NCBI RefSeq assembly: GCF_015330125.1
Contig: NZ_JADDXR010000002.1
Span: 3,236,685-3,300,684 of the forward strand
DNA from: Zobellia nedashkovskayae
GTDB taxonomy: Bacteria; Bacteroidota; Bacteroidia; Flavobacteriales; Flavobacteriaceae
Direction of reading: 5' to 3'
Length of the DNA: 64,000 bases
Numbering within the stretch: position 1 is the first letter of the stretch; each line of letters opens with the position of its first letter. The notes under the pieces were generated by a model. That model saw nothing but the letters and a program-made list of their open reading frames with translations. It ran no database searches and was not told where the DNA came from. Positions 27,672 to 37,822 of this stretch are shown piece after piece. The translations under genes and the position numbers were made by a program.

Positions 27672-28901
27672 ATGAGAAGAGTGTTATTAAGTGCATATGC
27701 CTGCTCGCCATATAAAGGCTCAGAATATTGTGTTGGCTGGTCATGGGCTGTAGGCCTTTCTAAAAAAGGTTTTGAAGTATGGTGTATGACCAATACTGAA
27801 GATTATAAAGATTGTGAAAAAGAGAAGCAAGAACTAAAGTTGGATAACCTTCATTTTATACCAGTAAAACTTCCTGTTGTAGCAGATAAATACTGGCTTA
27901 ATAATTCAAGAAAAGTAATTTACGCGCATTACTATTTGTGGAAAAAGAAGGCTTCAAATGTAGCTGTAGCTTTACATGAAAAATATAATTTTGATATTGC
28001 CCATCACGTAAGTTATGGTAGTTTTCAACAAGGTAGCAGCTTATATAAACTAAATAATTGCAAAATTATATTTGGCCCGGTGGGTGGAGGACAGATGTCA
28101 TTACCCATTTTTAAACCTTATTTTGGGTCTTCATGGGGAACCGAGATAATGAGAAAATATATGTCTGAATTTCTTATGAAGTACAATACTTCTTTGAGCG
28201 AAACTTTAAAAAGAGCAGATGTTGTTTTAACGGTCAATGAAGAAACAGAAACGTTACTAAAAACTTCAAAATATTATAAAGCAGGACACGACTTTAGTGT
28301 CAGTGATTCAGCATTACCAAAACAATTTGAGAAGAATCAATTTAAGGCCAAGGAATCTACCGAAGAGTTTAGAATATTGTGGGTAGGTAGATTAATTCCA
28401 CGGAGAGGTTTGGAATTATCCTTAAAAGCCCTCTCATTTTTACCAGAATATGTGAAGTACAAACTTATTATTGTTGGGGATGGAGATCAGGCAGGTAAAA
28501 TCCCTAGTTGGATTAATAAGTACGAATTAGACGCTTCTAAAATACAACACATGGGTTGGATTCCTTATTCCCAAGTTCATGAAGAATATGAAAATGCAGA
28601 TATAATGCTTTTTTGTCCTTTGAGGGATACGGCGGGTCTTCAAGCTACGGAGGCAATGGGTTTTGGCTTACCCATTATAACAATGAATATAAGTGGAATG
28701 AGAACTATTGTGACCGAAGATTGTGGTATAAAAATAACACCTACTACTACAGATGGCACAGCTGAAGATATAGCCGGTGCTATTGAACATATGTATTCAA
28801 ACCCAGATTTTAGAAAAAAGGCAGCAGAACATGCATACAAAAGAGCTATGGCGAACACATGGGCAAATAAGATTGACCTAGTTACGGATCAGTTTTATTA
28901 A
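27672..28901 (+). CDS. Glycosyltransferase, GT4 family
   Basis: The 409-residue protein has the GT-B architecture of GT4 enzymes. The N-terminal acceptor half starts RVLLSAYACSPYKGSE and contains the GPVGGG turn. The C-terminal nucleotide-sugar half begins RILWVGRLIPRRGLELSLKAL and has the family's EADIMLF-like stretch (NADIMLFCPLRDTAGLQATEAMGFGLPII), in which the glutamate in TEAM corresponds to the EX7E motif. It would transfer a sugar in cytosolic assembly of a polysaccharide, glycolipid or capsule. It is not in a polysaccharide cluster here; its only same-strand neighbour is the possible decayed ORF upstream. Donor and acceptor cannot be told. Confidence 0.9.
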   Translation: MRRVLLSAYACSPYKGSEYCVGWSWAVGLSKKGFEVWCMTNTEDYKDCEKEKQELKLDNLHFIPVKLPVVADKYWLNNSRKVIYAHYYLWKKKASNVAVALHEKYNFDIAHHVSYGSFQQGSSLYKLNNCKIIFGPVGGGQMSLPIFKPYFGSSWGTEIMRKYMSEFLMKYNTSLSETLKRADVVLTVNEETETLLKTSKYYKAGHDFSVSDSALPKQFEKNQFKAKESTEEFRILWVGRLIPRRGLELSLKALSFLPEYVKYKLIIVGDGDQAGKIPSWINKYELDASKIQHMGWIPYSQVHEEYENADIMLFCPLRDTAGLQATEAMGFGLPIITMNISGMRTIVTEDCGIKITPTTTDGTAEDIAGAIEHMYSNPDFRKKAAEHAYKRAMANTWANKIDLVTDQFY

Positions 28902-28957
28902 AATCTAACCTATTAAAGTGATTATAAAAAAACAGTGTATTATTTTAGCCTGTTAAA

Positions 28958-29722
28958 TCACCTCCGAAACGCACGATTGTGTTTATCACTTTTTTTTTGA
29001 TTAAACTTTCTTTTGATTTTTATGAGACGATATCTAATATCATCATAAAACAAACTAATAATAAGAATAATAGCAGCTATTATAAGAGTGTTCAGCTTTA
29101 AATTAGCTCTAGAATAGAGGAATCCGCCCACTAATCCTCCTCCAAAAAAGAAAAGAATAATAGAGATGCGTAACTGAATAGTCGACTTTAGTTTTTTTCT
29201 GTTTGGGTGTAATTTTGGAAAGAACAACTGGGAAATTTCTATGCCTAAATCGGTAAAAAGGCCTGTTAGGTGGGTAGTTCTAACTACGGCATTAGAAATT
29301 TTTGTTACATAAGAGTTCTGAAGGCCCATGGCAAAAAGTAACATACAGGCAATAGCGTCCTTATATTGAATTTCCATAATATTGCTCAATAGGGCTATAG
29401 AAACTAAAATTAGACATTCAATTATTGTGGGTAGCACAAAAACGTTTAATCTTTTATTCGCTCTAAACTTTTCTATTAGGAAACTAGATAAAAAGGAACC
29501 AAAAAGAAATGAGAAAATATAAAGAAAATATATGGTTCCTTTCCAGAACTTAAAATTTGCTACATCATAAATGAACAGCGCAAAATGGCCTGTGACATTG
29601 GTGGTCAATTGTTCAATTGATAAAAACCCTGTTACATTAACGATTCCTGCTACAAAAGACAAGACTATAGCAATCTGCAGATTATGTTTTAATGTTCTGC
29701 TTTTACCTTGATGTCTGAACAT
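28958..29722 (-). CDS. DUF1275/YoaK-family membrane protein
   Basis: The 254-residue protein has about six hydrophobic segments. Its N-terminal region (VAGIVNVTGFLSIEQL..NVTGHF) is the characteristic DUF1275 start, followed by SFLFGSFLSSFLIE and the conserved NSYVTKISNAVVRTTHLTGLFTDLG block. The C-terminus is strongly basic (KIKRKFNQKKSDKHNRAFRR). The family is an inner-membrane protein of unknown function. The gene is convergent with the glycosyltransferase, 56 bases apart. Confidence 0.9.
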   Translation of the reverse strand: MFRHQGKSRTLKHNLQIAIVLSFVAGIVNVTGFLSIEQLTTNVTGHFALFIYDVANFKFWKGTIYFLYIFSFLFGSFLSSFLIEKFRANKRLNVFVLPTIIECLILVSIALLSNIMEIQYKDAIACMLLFAMGLQNSYVTKISNAVVRTTHLTGLFTDLGIEISQLFFPKLHPNRKKLKSTIQLRISIILFFFGGGLVGGFLYSRANLKLNTLIIAAIILIISLFYDDIRYRLIKIKRKFNQKKSDKHNRAFRR

Positions 29723-29796
29723 TCACTCTTCATTTACCTTATTGCATAATACAAAGGTCACATTTTTTTTAAGCTATACACAGGAATGCGTATTTT

Positions 29797-30033
29797 TTAT
29801 TGAGACGAGGTAAAGTGTAGTAAAAATTTCCAATTTAAGGGAATTACAAAGTGGACCAAATTGGTTTCAGAGCTCTTGAACTCAATTCTAGTGGTTATTT
29901 CAAATGTTATTAAGAGATCAAATATAAAAGACTCTAATATTCCATTTACCCTCCTTGGTAAATGAGCTTTATTTAAATTGATGTTAGCTTTTATATATTC
30001 AATAAATTGAAACTCCTTCGTTTCGGTTTGCAT
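29797..30033 (-). CDS. Small hypothetical protein (doubtful)
   Basis: A 78-codon ORF lies alone between the DUF1275 gene and the M28 peptidase gene and is not the shadow of another gene. The product is MQTETKEFQFIEYIKANINL... with a hydrophobic middle (ESFIFDLLITFEI). I recognise no family. Composition is compatible with a real small protein, but the region is AT-rich and there is no clear promoter, so it may be spurious. The rest of the gap, about 29723-29796 and 30034-30295, shows nothing I can name. Confidence 0.35.
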   Translation of the reverse strand: MQTETKEFQFIEYIKANINLNKAHLPRRVNGILESFIFDLLITFEITTRIEFKSSETNLVHFVIPLNWKFLLHFTSSQ

Positions 30034-30295
30034 CTCCTTTTTTGGTTAAATAATCTAGTTATAAGGCGGTTAGGTAATTATATACTAAGCAAACTTTGGC
30101 ATTCAATAAAATTGAAATAACAAGAAATAGATATGCTTGTAAACCCAGTAGCAGACTTCTTTATCCGAACTTAGGCCACTTAGATTTATCTATAACCATA
30201 TCTCATGATGTAAATTATGTATGAAACATGGCGTTGTTGAAGTCTTTGTAACTATAAATATTGAAGTCTTTGCTTAGGGCAGATCATAATTGCCT

Positions 30296-31912
30296 TTATT
30301 CTCTTGCCGCTCTAAACTCACTACTAGCGTAATATTTTGGAAAAGTATCTTCATTGGCCAGTTTTAAACCTACATTAAAAAAGAGTTGTAAATCAAGCTG
30401 TACACCACTTAACTCACTTGTTTCAGCATGGTATTCATCAGAAGGTTGATGATATTTGTGCATAAGGTAGTTTTCTTTGTATTTCTTTATCTCCTCAATA
30501 CTAGTGTTAAATCCTTCATAAGAACCACTTGCATAGAGAGCGGGAATCCCAATTTTCGCAAAATTAAAATGATCAGATCTAAAGAAATATCCTTTTTCGG
30601 CGTCAGGGTCTGGAATAATATAACGGTCTTGTTTTAGTGCAGCTGCTTCGGCGTATTCATCCATTTCAGATTGGCCGTAACCGGTAATGGTCAGGTCTTT
30701 CATTTTTCCGGGACTACCTAGGGCATCAATATTGATATTTGCAACTGTTTTTTTAGGGTCAAAAATGGGGTTCTCAGCATAAAAGGCAGAACCCAGCAAA
30801 CCTTGCTCCTCTCCGGTAACCGCTATAAAAGCAATGGAACGTTTTGTGGGCGTACTTTTCTTGAACGCTTCGGCAATGGCCAACAGACCTGCAGTACCAG
30901 ATGCATTATCAATAGCGCCATTGTATATAGAGTCCCCATCTATAGCTTTACCAATACCAAAGTGATCCCAATGAGCGGAATAGATAATTACTTCATCCTT
31001 CCTTTCTGTTCCCGGGATCAGCGCAACCACATTTTTAGAAACGTCTTTTTTGATTTTGTTCTGAATGGCAACGGAAACGTTTAAATCTAATGAGGTAGGT
31101 TTAAATCCTTTAATTCTTGCAAGGGTTTTGTAATCCTCACCTTTCATAATAGAGGCATCAAACATTTTTTGGGCGCTTTCATTACTTATCCAAGACTCAA
31201 CCGATAGATGGGGCAGATTGCTTTCAATAATTAATTTAGCTCCGCTCCATCCGGACTCTATTACGTTCCAACCATAAGAAGTAGGCTCGGTATCATGAAT
31301 TATTATTAAACCCTCAGCACCTTGCCTAGCGGCTTCTTCATATTTGTAGGTCCAACGACCATAGTAAGTCATTTCATTACCTTTAAACAAGGTGGAATCT
31401 CCAGATTGAAAGCCAGGGTCATTTATTAGAACAACAGCAGTTTTACCCTTCCAATCGATACCTTCATAGTCGTTCCAGTTATATTCTGGAGCAACAATGC
31501 CATAACCTGCAAAAACAAGTTCTGAGTTGTCCAGACTTACATCTGTTTTTACTTTACTTGTTGTGGCAACAAAATCTTTTAAAACATCTAAATTAAAACT
31601 TCCGTCTTTTCCGGAAATAACCATCTTTTCTGAAGGCGTTCCTGTAATTTCTACCATAGGAACCTCTTGGAAAAAGCTATCTTCATTACCTGGAAGAGCG
31701 CCTAATTTCTCGAACTCATCTTTTAAATAGTTTACCGTTTTTACCTCACCTTCCGTAAAAGGTTTTCTTCCAAGAAATTCATCTGATGCTAGATGCTCAA
31801 TATGTTTGGCAATAGTGGTTTGGTCAACTGCAGCCAGCTCTTCGCTAGTTTTGTTGTTGCTCTTGCAACTTAAAACTAAGACAACTAACAAAAGCATTAA
31901 ATAATTTTTCAT
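30296..31912 (-). CDS. M28-family metallopeptidase lipoprotein with PA domain
   Basis: The start chosen is ATG 31912 (MKNYLMLLLVVLVLSCKSN), which gives a lipoprotein signal with lipobox VLSC; the longer form starting 36 bases earlier would bury it. The 538-residue mature region has a PA-type insertion (ELVFAGYGI, GADGLIII-like stretch) and the five zinc ligands of family M28: SAHWDHFG near residue 310, GAIDNASG, TGEEQGLLGS, NINIDALG and SDHFNF. It is a likely periplasmic or surface-attached aminopeptidase that removes amino acids from peptides. It follows the esterase gene by 39 bases on the same strand, so they probably form a two-gene unit for extracellular degradation. Confidence 0.94.
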   Translation of the reverse strand: MKNYLMLLLVVLVLSCKSNNKTSEELAAVDQTTIAKHIEHLASDEFLGRKPFTEGEVKTVNYLKDEFEKLGALPGNEDSFFQEVPMVEITGTPSEKMVISGKDGSFNLDVLKDFVATTSKVKTDVSLDNSELVFAGYGIVAPEYNWNDYEGIDWKGKTAVVLINDPGFQSGDSTLFKGNEMTYYGRWTYKYEEAARQGAEGLIIIHDTEPTSYGWNVIESGWSGAKLIIESNLPHLSVESWISNESAQKMFDASIMKGEDYKTLARIKGFKPTSLDLNVSVAIQNKIKKDVSKNVVALIPGTERKDEVIIYSAHWDHFGIGKAIDGDSIYNGAIDNASGTAGLLAIAEAFKKSTPTKRSIAFIAVTGEEQGLLGSAFYAENPIFDPKKTVANINIDALGSPGKMKDLTITGYGQSEMDEYAEAAALKQDRYIIPDPDAEKGYFFRSDHFNFAKIGIPALYASGSYEGFNTSIEEIKKYKENYLMHKYHQPSDEYHAETSELSGVQLDLQLFFNVGLKLANEDTFPKYYASSEFRAARE

Positions 31913-31951
31913 AATTGATATTTTAAATAGATTGACACTGATCGGCATGCG

Positions 31952-33415
31952 CTATTTTTGTTTGTTTAACCAGTTTTTATAATTTTTTTCCAAAAAATCA
32001 ATTCCATCTTTTTTATATTTTTCTGTAAATAAAGTAAAATGGTCTCCGGGAAAATAGTCAAATTCAATATTGGCATTCAGAGCATTCATTTCTTTCTCTA
32101 ATAGTTCAACAGAGCGATTCAAAAAGATATTATCACTGGTGCCTACTGATATTCTAATCTTACCATCCACATCTTCCTTAAGATTCCCCCAATTATCTCT
32201 TAGTATAACGGAGAGGTCGTATCTTTTCCAGAGCGGGAGCGCATTTTTATTTATTTCACCAGTAGGTGAACTAACTAGTCTAATTCTATTGCCAGTTTCA
32301 TCGTATCCTCCAAAAACAGCGTCAAAAGAATGAATCTGTGAACCTCTGTAAAGAACATGCTCAGTTCTATAGAAGTCTTTTGCACTAATTACAGGAATTC
32401 GTCCAGCAATGGTAAATAGAGGTAACGGAGTACCTTTTTTGTTGTAAAAGATATTGTCTGTTTCATAAATATTGATGTTTTGATAATTTCTGAAATCTAC
32501 TTGATCGGGTGAACTTGACCAGGCTCCAGCAAATGTTGTTGGATAGTTTACTTGTAACCAAAGAGTAGTCCACCCTCCGCTACTATGCCCATGTAATAAA
32601 AAGGCACCATTAGTTCTATATTTTTGATTTAGGGCAGGAATAAATTCTTTTACAAGTGCATCTCCCCAAGGTCCATTAACATCGCTATTCGCGTAAGTAG
32701 AATGACCTTCGGGACAATTGCCATCTAAATAAATTACAATAGTGGGTTGCTCACCCAGTTGTCTCAGAAATTTATTATGTCCAGAATGTAATTTGTAATT
32801 GGCTCCAAAACCGAAAATAGAAAATACCACTGGATAGTTTTTATCAGGTTGATCGTAGTATTCTTCTGGTAAACTCACCGCAGCATTTACAAAAATATCC
32901 TTTTTATGAAAATTGCTTAGGAGGTCTGATTTTACTCTCAATTCTTTCAGAAATTCAGTTTCATTGAATTTTATAGGTTCGATAATGTTATTTGCTTCAA
33001 TCTTAAAAACCTTGTCAAAATCTTTTGTTAGGTTAATTTTTGTTGATTCAGAATAAAAATTACCAGAACTTGAACCAATATTAGCATCCCCAAGATTCAT
33101 ATCAAAGACCGCTTGCACATAGTATTCTCCTCTCTCAATATTTGATAATTCTACAGGGTATGATATAGCATCATCATTAAAAACTACATTTTCATTAGCT
33201 TTTAATTTTTTAACAATCACTCTATAAACAGGAGTTAATTCAAGGCCAACAAATATATCTTTGGGTGATTTTTTTTCCTTCGAAAGATAGAGTATAACAT
33301 TGCCTGAAAAGTCTTTATCCACTAAACCTGAACCGTAGCTAACCTCAAATATTTGAGCATTAAGATTGAAACCAAGTATTATAAACAGAATACCTGAAAT
33401 ATACATTTTTCTCAT
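31952..33415 (-). CDS. Secreted alpha/beta-hydrolase (putative esterase family)
   Basis: I chose ATG 33415 (MRKMYISGILFIILGFNLNAQ), which gives a signal peptide and 487 residues; a start at 33490 would add 25 residues before it. The C-terminal half has the alpha/beta-hydrolase nucleophile elbow GHSSGG near residue 280 (LLHGHSSGGW), following VVFSIFGFG and VIYLDGNCPEGHS, and a late histidine in PGDHFTLF. This matches putative esterase (Esterase D-like) proteins of Bacteroidota. The N-terminal 150 residues are beta-rich and not assigned. Substrate unknown; a carbohydrate ester is a reasonable guess. The M28 peptidase gene follows. Confidence 0.82.
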   Translation of the reverse strand: MRKMYISGILFIILGFNLNAQIFEVSYGSGLVDKDFSGNVILYLSKEKKSPKDIFVGLELTPVYRVIVKKLKANENVVFNDDAISYPVELSNIERGEYYVQAVFDMNLGDANIGSSSGNFYSESTKINLTKDFDKVFKIEANNIIEPIKFNETEFLKELRVKSDLLSNFHKKDIFVNAAVSLPEEYYDQPDKNYPVVFSIFGFGANYKLHSGHNKFLRQLGEQPTIVIYLDGNCPEGHSTYANSDVNGPWGDALVKEFIPALNQKYRTNGAFLLHGHSSGGWTTLWLQVNYPTTFAGAWSSSPDQVDFRNYQNINIYETDNIFYNKKGTPLPLFTIAGRIPVISAKDFYRTEHVLYRGSQIHSFDAVFGGYDETGNRIRLVSSPTGEINKNALPLWKRYDLSVILRDNWGNLKEDVDGKIRISVGTSDNIFLNRSVELLEKEMNALNANIEFDYFPGDHFTLFTEKYKKDGIDFLEKNYKNWLNKQK

Positions 33416-33887
33416 ATGAAAATTTTTATGAATACTAAGTGTAGAGGGAAGTTTGATGCCTGTAATTTGCGAAATAAAACAATACAGCACAATCTAAAGA
33501 TAGCATTTTTATGTATAATTTTTGTTTAAAAAAATTGCAAGTAATGAATTTAGTCCCTTTTAGAATGAAGGAAACAGGATATTACTAAAATGGAAATAGA
33601 ATTGAAGATATGAGTACTCAGGGTTTCTTCTGTACTAAAGTTATATTGAGAATTAACATTCGAAAGGGGAGCAGGAAAGTTTATCGAACAACAAATTTGT
33701 ATGCAGATAAATCGTTTAGAGAATCTGAAGGTTTGTTTTAGTATCTCAAATAAGATTACTATTGTAATCTTGAAAAACTGTAATTGAATTTAGCTGTCTT
33801 TTTCAGGATACTAAAAAAGTATAGCTTGTCTTTAAATAAAGAAGTAAGTTTTAAAGAAAAATTTTGGGTTTTTATATAGGAGTATGC
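33416..33887. other. AT-rich intergenic region without a recognisable gene
   Basis: This gap lies between the esterase gene (start at 33415, minus strand) and the end of the next minus-strand lipoprotein gene. It contains no ORF of note, no clear hairpin followed by T tract, and no exact TAnnTTTG on the minus strand that would suit the esterase. Confidence 0.6.
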
Positions 33888-34697
33888 CTATTGATTACAA
33901 TCCCAATCAGGTCTATATTCAGCATCGTTTAATTCAGCAAGATCTTTATTAGCTCCAGTTGTGATTGATATGTCTTTGGTGTCATAAAGTAAGATATAAT
34001 CTATATTGGCTCTTTGAGAACGACCAGACATGGTGAAAGTATATTCTTCGCCTTCTATTAAATTATACAAAATAGCTGCTTTGTTATGTGCTTCTCCACC
34101 ATCTCCAGAATAAACAGCTCCCCATTGATCAACACCTCTTCCAAAAAATTTCAAATCAGTTTGTAGATCTTCGGTGGTATATTTATCGGTAGCAGAAGTG
34201 AAGTTGCCAGCCATTTTTATGTAAACATCATTAGATTTATCTTCTTCGGCCCCTTCTAAACGCTGGTATAAACGCATTAGTAATTTATATTCTCCAGTAG
34301 ATGGGGCCTTAAATACGTAATCTAAAGGAGAAGTTGCAGTACCACTAGCTTGATTATTACCTGTAAACTCTAAATGTGTTTCATTTATGGGGCCAAGATT
34401 TTCTTTGTCTAAATAATCAGAGTCACCTTTGGTAATTAATTTCCATTGGTCTAAAGGTGATTCTGTTGCTTCCGCATCAAAAACGACATAGTTTGTCCCA
34501 AATGTTTTTAGGCAACTTAAAACATTTTCAGGATTTGTTGTTTCTGATTCAGGCTCTCTGTCAGAGGTGCTGTCAGTAGAATTTTCTTCAACTAAATTTG
34601 TCTCGTTATCTTCCAAAGAGTCACTCTCTGATGAGCAAGAGATTAAATTCAAGGAAATACAGACAATTAACGCACTTAAATTATGTTTAGTTACCAT
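33888..34697 (-). CDS. Lipoprotein with C-terminal carbohydrate-binding-like beta domain
   Basis: The 269-residue protein has a lipoprotein signal (LNLISCSS, lipobox ISC). An acidic Ser/Thr/Glu-rich linker covers residues about 24-58. The rest is a single beta-rich domain (YVVFDAEATES, STGEYKLLMRLYQ, NDVYIKMAGNF, EYTFTMSGRSQRANIDYILLY) with the pattern of CBM6-like or galactose-binding folds: a strand-rich sandwich ending in the DYILLY segment. No catalytic motif is visible. It is probably exposed on the outer surface, given the acidic linker right after the lipid-attached cysteine, which resembles Bacteroidota surface-export signals. The exact family is not recognised. It stands alone. Confidence 0.7.
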   Translation of the reverse strand: MVTKHNLSALIVCISLNLISCSSESDSLEDNETNLVEENSTDSTSDREPESETTNPENVLSCLKTFGTNYVVFDAEATESPLDQWKLITKGDSDYLDKENLGPINETHLEFTGNNQASGTATSPLDYVFKAPSTGEYKLLMRLYQRLEGAEEDKSNDVYIKMAGNFTSATDKYTTEDLQTDLKFFGRGVDQWGAVYSGDGGEAHNKAAILYNLIEGEEYTFTMSGRSQRANIDYILLYDTKDISITTGANKDLAELNDAEYRPDWDCNQ

Positions 34698-34830
34698 AAT
34701 TTAGATAACGCTCTCACTAAGTCTAAAATTGCGGAAACCTACTTTTCAGTACGATTAAGTCAATTTCACTTGTTTTTTACCACAGGTTTTTGCCAGATAC
34801 TACAAATCCATATTTTGAGAATACCTTTTA

Positions 34831-35445
34831 TTAAATCATCTTAAAATCCAGTAACAATTCTCCTTCTATTGAAGCTTGTAAGTGATCACCTTTAAAGGTT
34901 TGTCCGGTCCCAGATGCTGGTGTGCCGGTAAATATTAAATCTCCAGGATTTAAAGTCATAAAAGTGGATACAAAACTTATGATTTCTGCAAAAGTATAAA
35001 TAATAAAATCGGTGTTTCCTACTTGCTTTTGCTCACCGTTTATAACCAAATCAAAATTAATATTGTCTAAATCAGGAAATTCTGATACAGGTTTAAAACT
35101 AGAAATTGGCGAAGCGCCATCAAAACCTTTTGCTAATGCCCAAGGTTGTTTTTTCTCTCTACTTGCGCTAAGAACATCTTTTGCCGTGTAGTCAATACCT
35201 ATTCCTATTTCAGAGATATATGAGTTTGCATCATCTAGAGCAATATCTTTCCCTTTTTTGCCAATTTTCACTACCAATTCTACTTCATAAGCTAATTGGT
35301 TCGTTATTAAAGGGAATACAACATTTTTATTATCTGTAACTAAAGATGAATCTGGTTTGGTAAATATTAATTGAGTGTCATTTTTTAATCCGCTTATTTC
35401 GGATTTATCGTTGACATAATTTTTTCCGATACCTATAACTTTCAT
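34831..35445 (-). CDS. Fumarylacetoacetate hydrolase-family protein
   Basis: The 204-residue protein is the short single-domain form of the FAH family (MKVIGIGKNYVNDKSE). Motifs include LAYEVELVVKIGKKG, with the metal-ligating glutamates, IGIDYTAKDVLS, KGFDGASPISSF and LNPGDLIFTGTPASG near the C-terminus. These enzymes hydrolyse or decarboxylate acylpyruvates, fumarylpyruvate or oxaloacetate using Mg or Mn. It is often found beside the DUF349 gene in Flavobacteriaceae, as here, 42 bases downstream of it, possibly co-transcribed. The physiological substrate cannot be read from the sequence. Confidence 0.9.
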   Translation of the reverse strand: MKVIGIGKNYVNDKSEISGLKNDTQLIFTKPDSSLVTDNKNVVFPLITNQLAYEVELVVKIGKKGKDIALDDANSYISEIGIGIDYTAKDVLSASREKKQPWALAKGFDGASPISSFKPVSEFPDLDNINFDLVINGEQKQVGNTDFIIYTFAEIISFVSTFMTLNPGDLIFTGTPASGTGQTFKGDHLQASIEGELLLDFKMI

Positions 35446-35487
35446 TTGTTTTGATTTGGTGGTAAGTGATTCTTTCTTAAATAGCGC

Positions 35488-37632
35488 TTATTCTTCTTCT
35501 CCTGCTTCAGTTTCTCCATTGGCAGCTTCTTCCTCGGCGTCGTGCGCTCTAATAATATCATTCTTTAGAATGTTAAGTTTTTTCAACTTAGCTTTCCAGG
35601 TTTCAAGAGTTTCCTTGTGACTTTCAACTCGTTTAATAACATCACGTACTAACGGATTGTCCTCAGAAGCATTTGAGAAAAATTCAAGATTGGTTTCCAA
35701 CTGGCGAATCTCTCCTTTGCTTTCCTCTATTTTCTTACGAATAAAACTACGTTCGTTTTGTATAGCACGTTCGTTATCGGCATTAGCCAATTCCTGAATT
35801 TTATTACCGTATTTAAGTAATTCAGACTCCTGACGGTCAATATCTAATTTCTTAAAAATCCCGTCAAGAATTTTATTGAACTTCTGGTCTATATTCTTCT
35901 TCTTAAATGGAACTCTACCATAAGTTTTCCATTCAGCAATAAATGCTTTTATAGCTGTAAGGTCGTCTTCTCTTTTACCAGATAGTTCAAAGGCCGACAA
36001 TTTATCTAAACATGCGCTTTTCTTTTCAAAATTTTCCTGCTCTTCCTTAAGACCTTCATTTTTTACTGCATGCATTCGGTCAAAATAATGGTTACAGGCA
36101 GTTTTAAACTCCTTCCATATCTTATCCGAGTATTTTCTGGGAACATGCCCTATTTGCTTCCAATCATTTTGGATGCGTTTCATTTCAGGAGTAGCTCGAT
36201 CCCATTCTTCACTTTCTTTTAAAGAAACTGCACGGTCTAGTAAAGCACGTTTTTTATCGAGGTTATCTTGTTGCTCTTTTTTAAGGTTCTTATAATACGC
36301 ATTTTTACTTTTGTTAAAGTTACGTACGGCACTCTTAAAGGCATCCCAGGTTTTTTCATTTTGGTTTCTGGGTACTTTGCCAGCTCCAAAAAAGGCATTT
36401 CTGAGTTCCTCTAACTTTTTAATCTGTTGTTGCAACGCTTTGTGACTGGTAGCAACGTTTCCGGACATAGCTTCAATTGCGGCTATAATCTCATTCTTTG
36501 CAACAAGGTTCTTTTCATACTCGGCATCAAGTTCTTTGTAGTGATCTTGCCTTCTTTGATGAAGAACCTTTGTGGCATTACTAAAACGTTCCCAGATTTC
36601 CTCACGGTGTTCTTGGCCAACAGGGCCAATATCTTCTTTCCAGATTTTATGTAATGTCTGTAAATCTCTAAATGCTATGGTTAAGTCGGGTTCTTTGGTC
36701 AAGATTTCCGCCTGTACAACCAACTTTTCTTTTTCCTCTAAGTTATGTTTGAAATCTAAATCGCGTAACTCACGGTTTAGATGTAGAAAATCATAGAAAA
36801 TCTCAATATGGTGCTGATATGTGCGCCACACGTTATTGTAATCCGTTCTTGGTATAGGGCCAGCATTACGCCAGTTTTCCTGAAGTTCTTTGAACGCCTT
36901 ATAAGTTGTGTTCATGTCTTCATCAACATTCACCAAACTTTTTAGTTCTTCAATGATTTCAAGACGTCTGCTTAGATTTTCTTTTAGATTTTTTTCAAGA
37001 GACTTATAGTATGTATTTCGTTTTTCACGGTAATCATCATATACTTCATTGAATTGTCTTTTAGTTACAGAATTGTATCTAAAGTCAATTTCGTTACCGC
37101 CTCCATTTATAAAATCCTCTTTTTTACCTTCTAAAAATTCTTGAAATTTCAGGTCAAATTCAGATTTAATGCCATCTACTTGTTTCTTTATGGCCTGCAC
37201 TTTCTCGTTACGAACTAATTTCTGTAATTCTCCAACTAAATTTTCCATAGACATGGAGTGATAGTCTAAAACAGGAATGGTATGACGCTCGTTGTTACCA
37301 GTGTCCTCGGCATCCTCGGCGTTACTTTCATCTATTTCTTCAAGAACAGCATCTTCTTCATTTGCCGTGGTCTCTTCTTTTTTAGAATCGTTAGCTACAG
37401 GCTCTTTCTCTTCTTCCGATTTAGACGGAATACTTTCTTCAGGTTCGGTAGTCTCTTTTGTTTCGACCTCATTTTGAGCGTCCTTTTCCTCTAGTGTTCC
37501 GGATGGTTCTTTTTCAGGAATTTCCACCGTTTCCGAAGCTTCCGTACTTGGCGTAGCCTCAGTATTTTCAGTGATTTTTTCTGTATTCTCTTCCCCTACG
37601 TTATGTTGTAGTTCCCGTTCCTTATCTTCCAT
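35488..37632 (-). CDS. DUF349 repeat protein with acidic N-terminus
   Basis: The 714-residue protein begins with about 120 residues rich in Glu, Thr and Ser (low complexity, strongly acidic), followed by mostly helical, coiled-coil-like repeats. At least five repeats have the DUF349 signature: a tryptophan-rich WxxxGPIPR or WKxIGHVPR turn followed by a helix (NWRNAGPIPRTD, IWKEDIGPVGQEH, FFGAGKVPRNQNE, DWKQIGHVPRKYS, EWKTYGRVPFKK). A charged coiled coil closes the protein. DUF349 proteins have no settled function. The flanking order (aroE upstream, FAH-family downstream) is common in Flavobacteriaceae. It is probably a cytosolic structural or RNA- or ribosome-associated protein, but that is inference. 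Confidence 0.9.
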   Translation of the reverse strand: MEDKERELQHNVGEENTEKITENTEATPSTEASETVEIPEKEPSGTLEEKDAQNEVETKETTEPEESIPSKSEEEKEPVANDSKKEETTANEEDAVLEEIDESNAEDAEDTGNNERHTIPVLDYHSMSMENLVGELQKLVRNEKVQAIKKQVDGIKSEFDLKFQEFLEGKKEDFINGGGNEIDFRYNSVTKRQFNEVYDDYREKRNTYYKSLEKNLKENLSRRLEIIEELKSLVNVDEDMNTTYKAFKELQENWRNAGPIPRTDYNNVWRTYQHHIEIFYDFLHLNRELRDLDFKHNLEEKEKLVVQAEILTKEPDLTIAFRDLQTLHKIWKEDIGPVGQEHREEIWERFSNATKVLHQRRQDHYKELDAEYEKNLVAKNEIIAAIEAMSGNVATSHKALQQQIKKLEELRNAFFGAGKVPRNQNEKTWDAFKSAVRNFNKSKNAYYKNLKKEQQDNLDKKRALLDRAVSLKESEEWDRATPEMKRIQNDWKQIGHVPRKYSDKIWKEFKTACNHYFDRMHAVKNEGLKEEQENFEKKSACLDKLSAFELSGKREDDLTAIKAFIAEWKTYGRVPFKKKNIDQKFNKILDGIFKKLDIDRQESELLKYGNKIQELANADNERAIQNERSFIRKKIEESKGEIRQLETNLEFFSNASEDNPLVRDVIKRVESHKETLETWKAKLKKLNILKNDIIRAHDAEEEAANGETEAGEEE

Positions 37633-37822
37633 CGTATATAAGATATTGATTTTGCAAATTGCTAGGGTAAGATACTAACAACCGCTCTAATGACAAAGGG
37701 TATAGGAGTATTTTAGCTTTTGATTAAAACCGAAGTATTACTGAAGCCCCTGTAAATGGCAGACAAGGCTAAAGACGCTTTGGCTTAGGGAGTTAGTATT
37801 TTAAAATGACGTTTATTGTGAA

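Noticed and set aside
37672..37799. 8-bp inverted repeat (ATACTAAC, GTTAGTAT) upstream of the DUF349 gene
   Set aside because: Arms are short and 112 bases apart in AT-rich sequence, likely chance.
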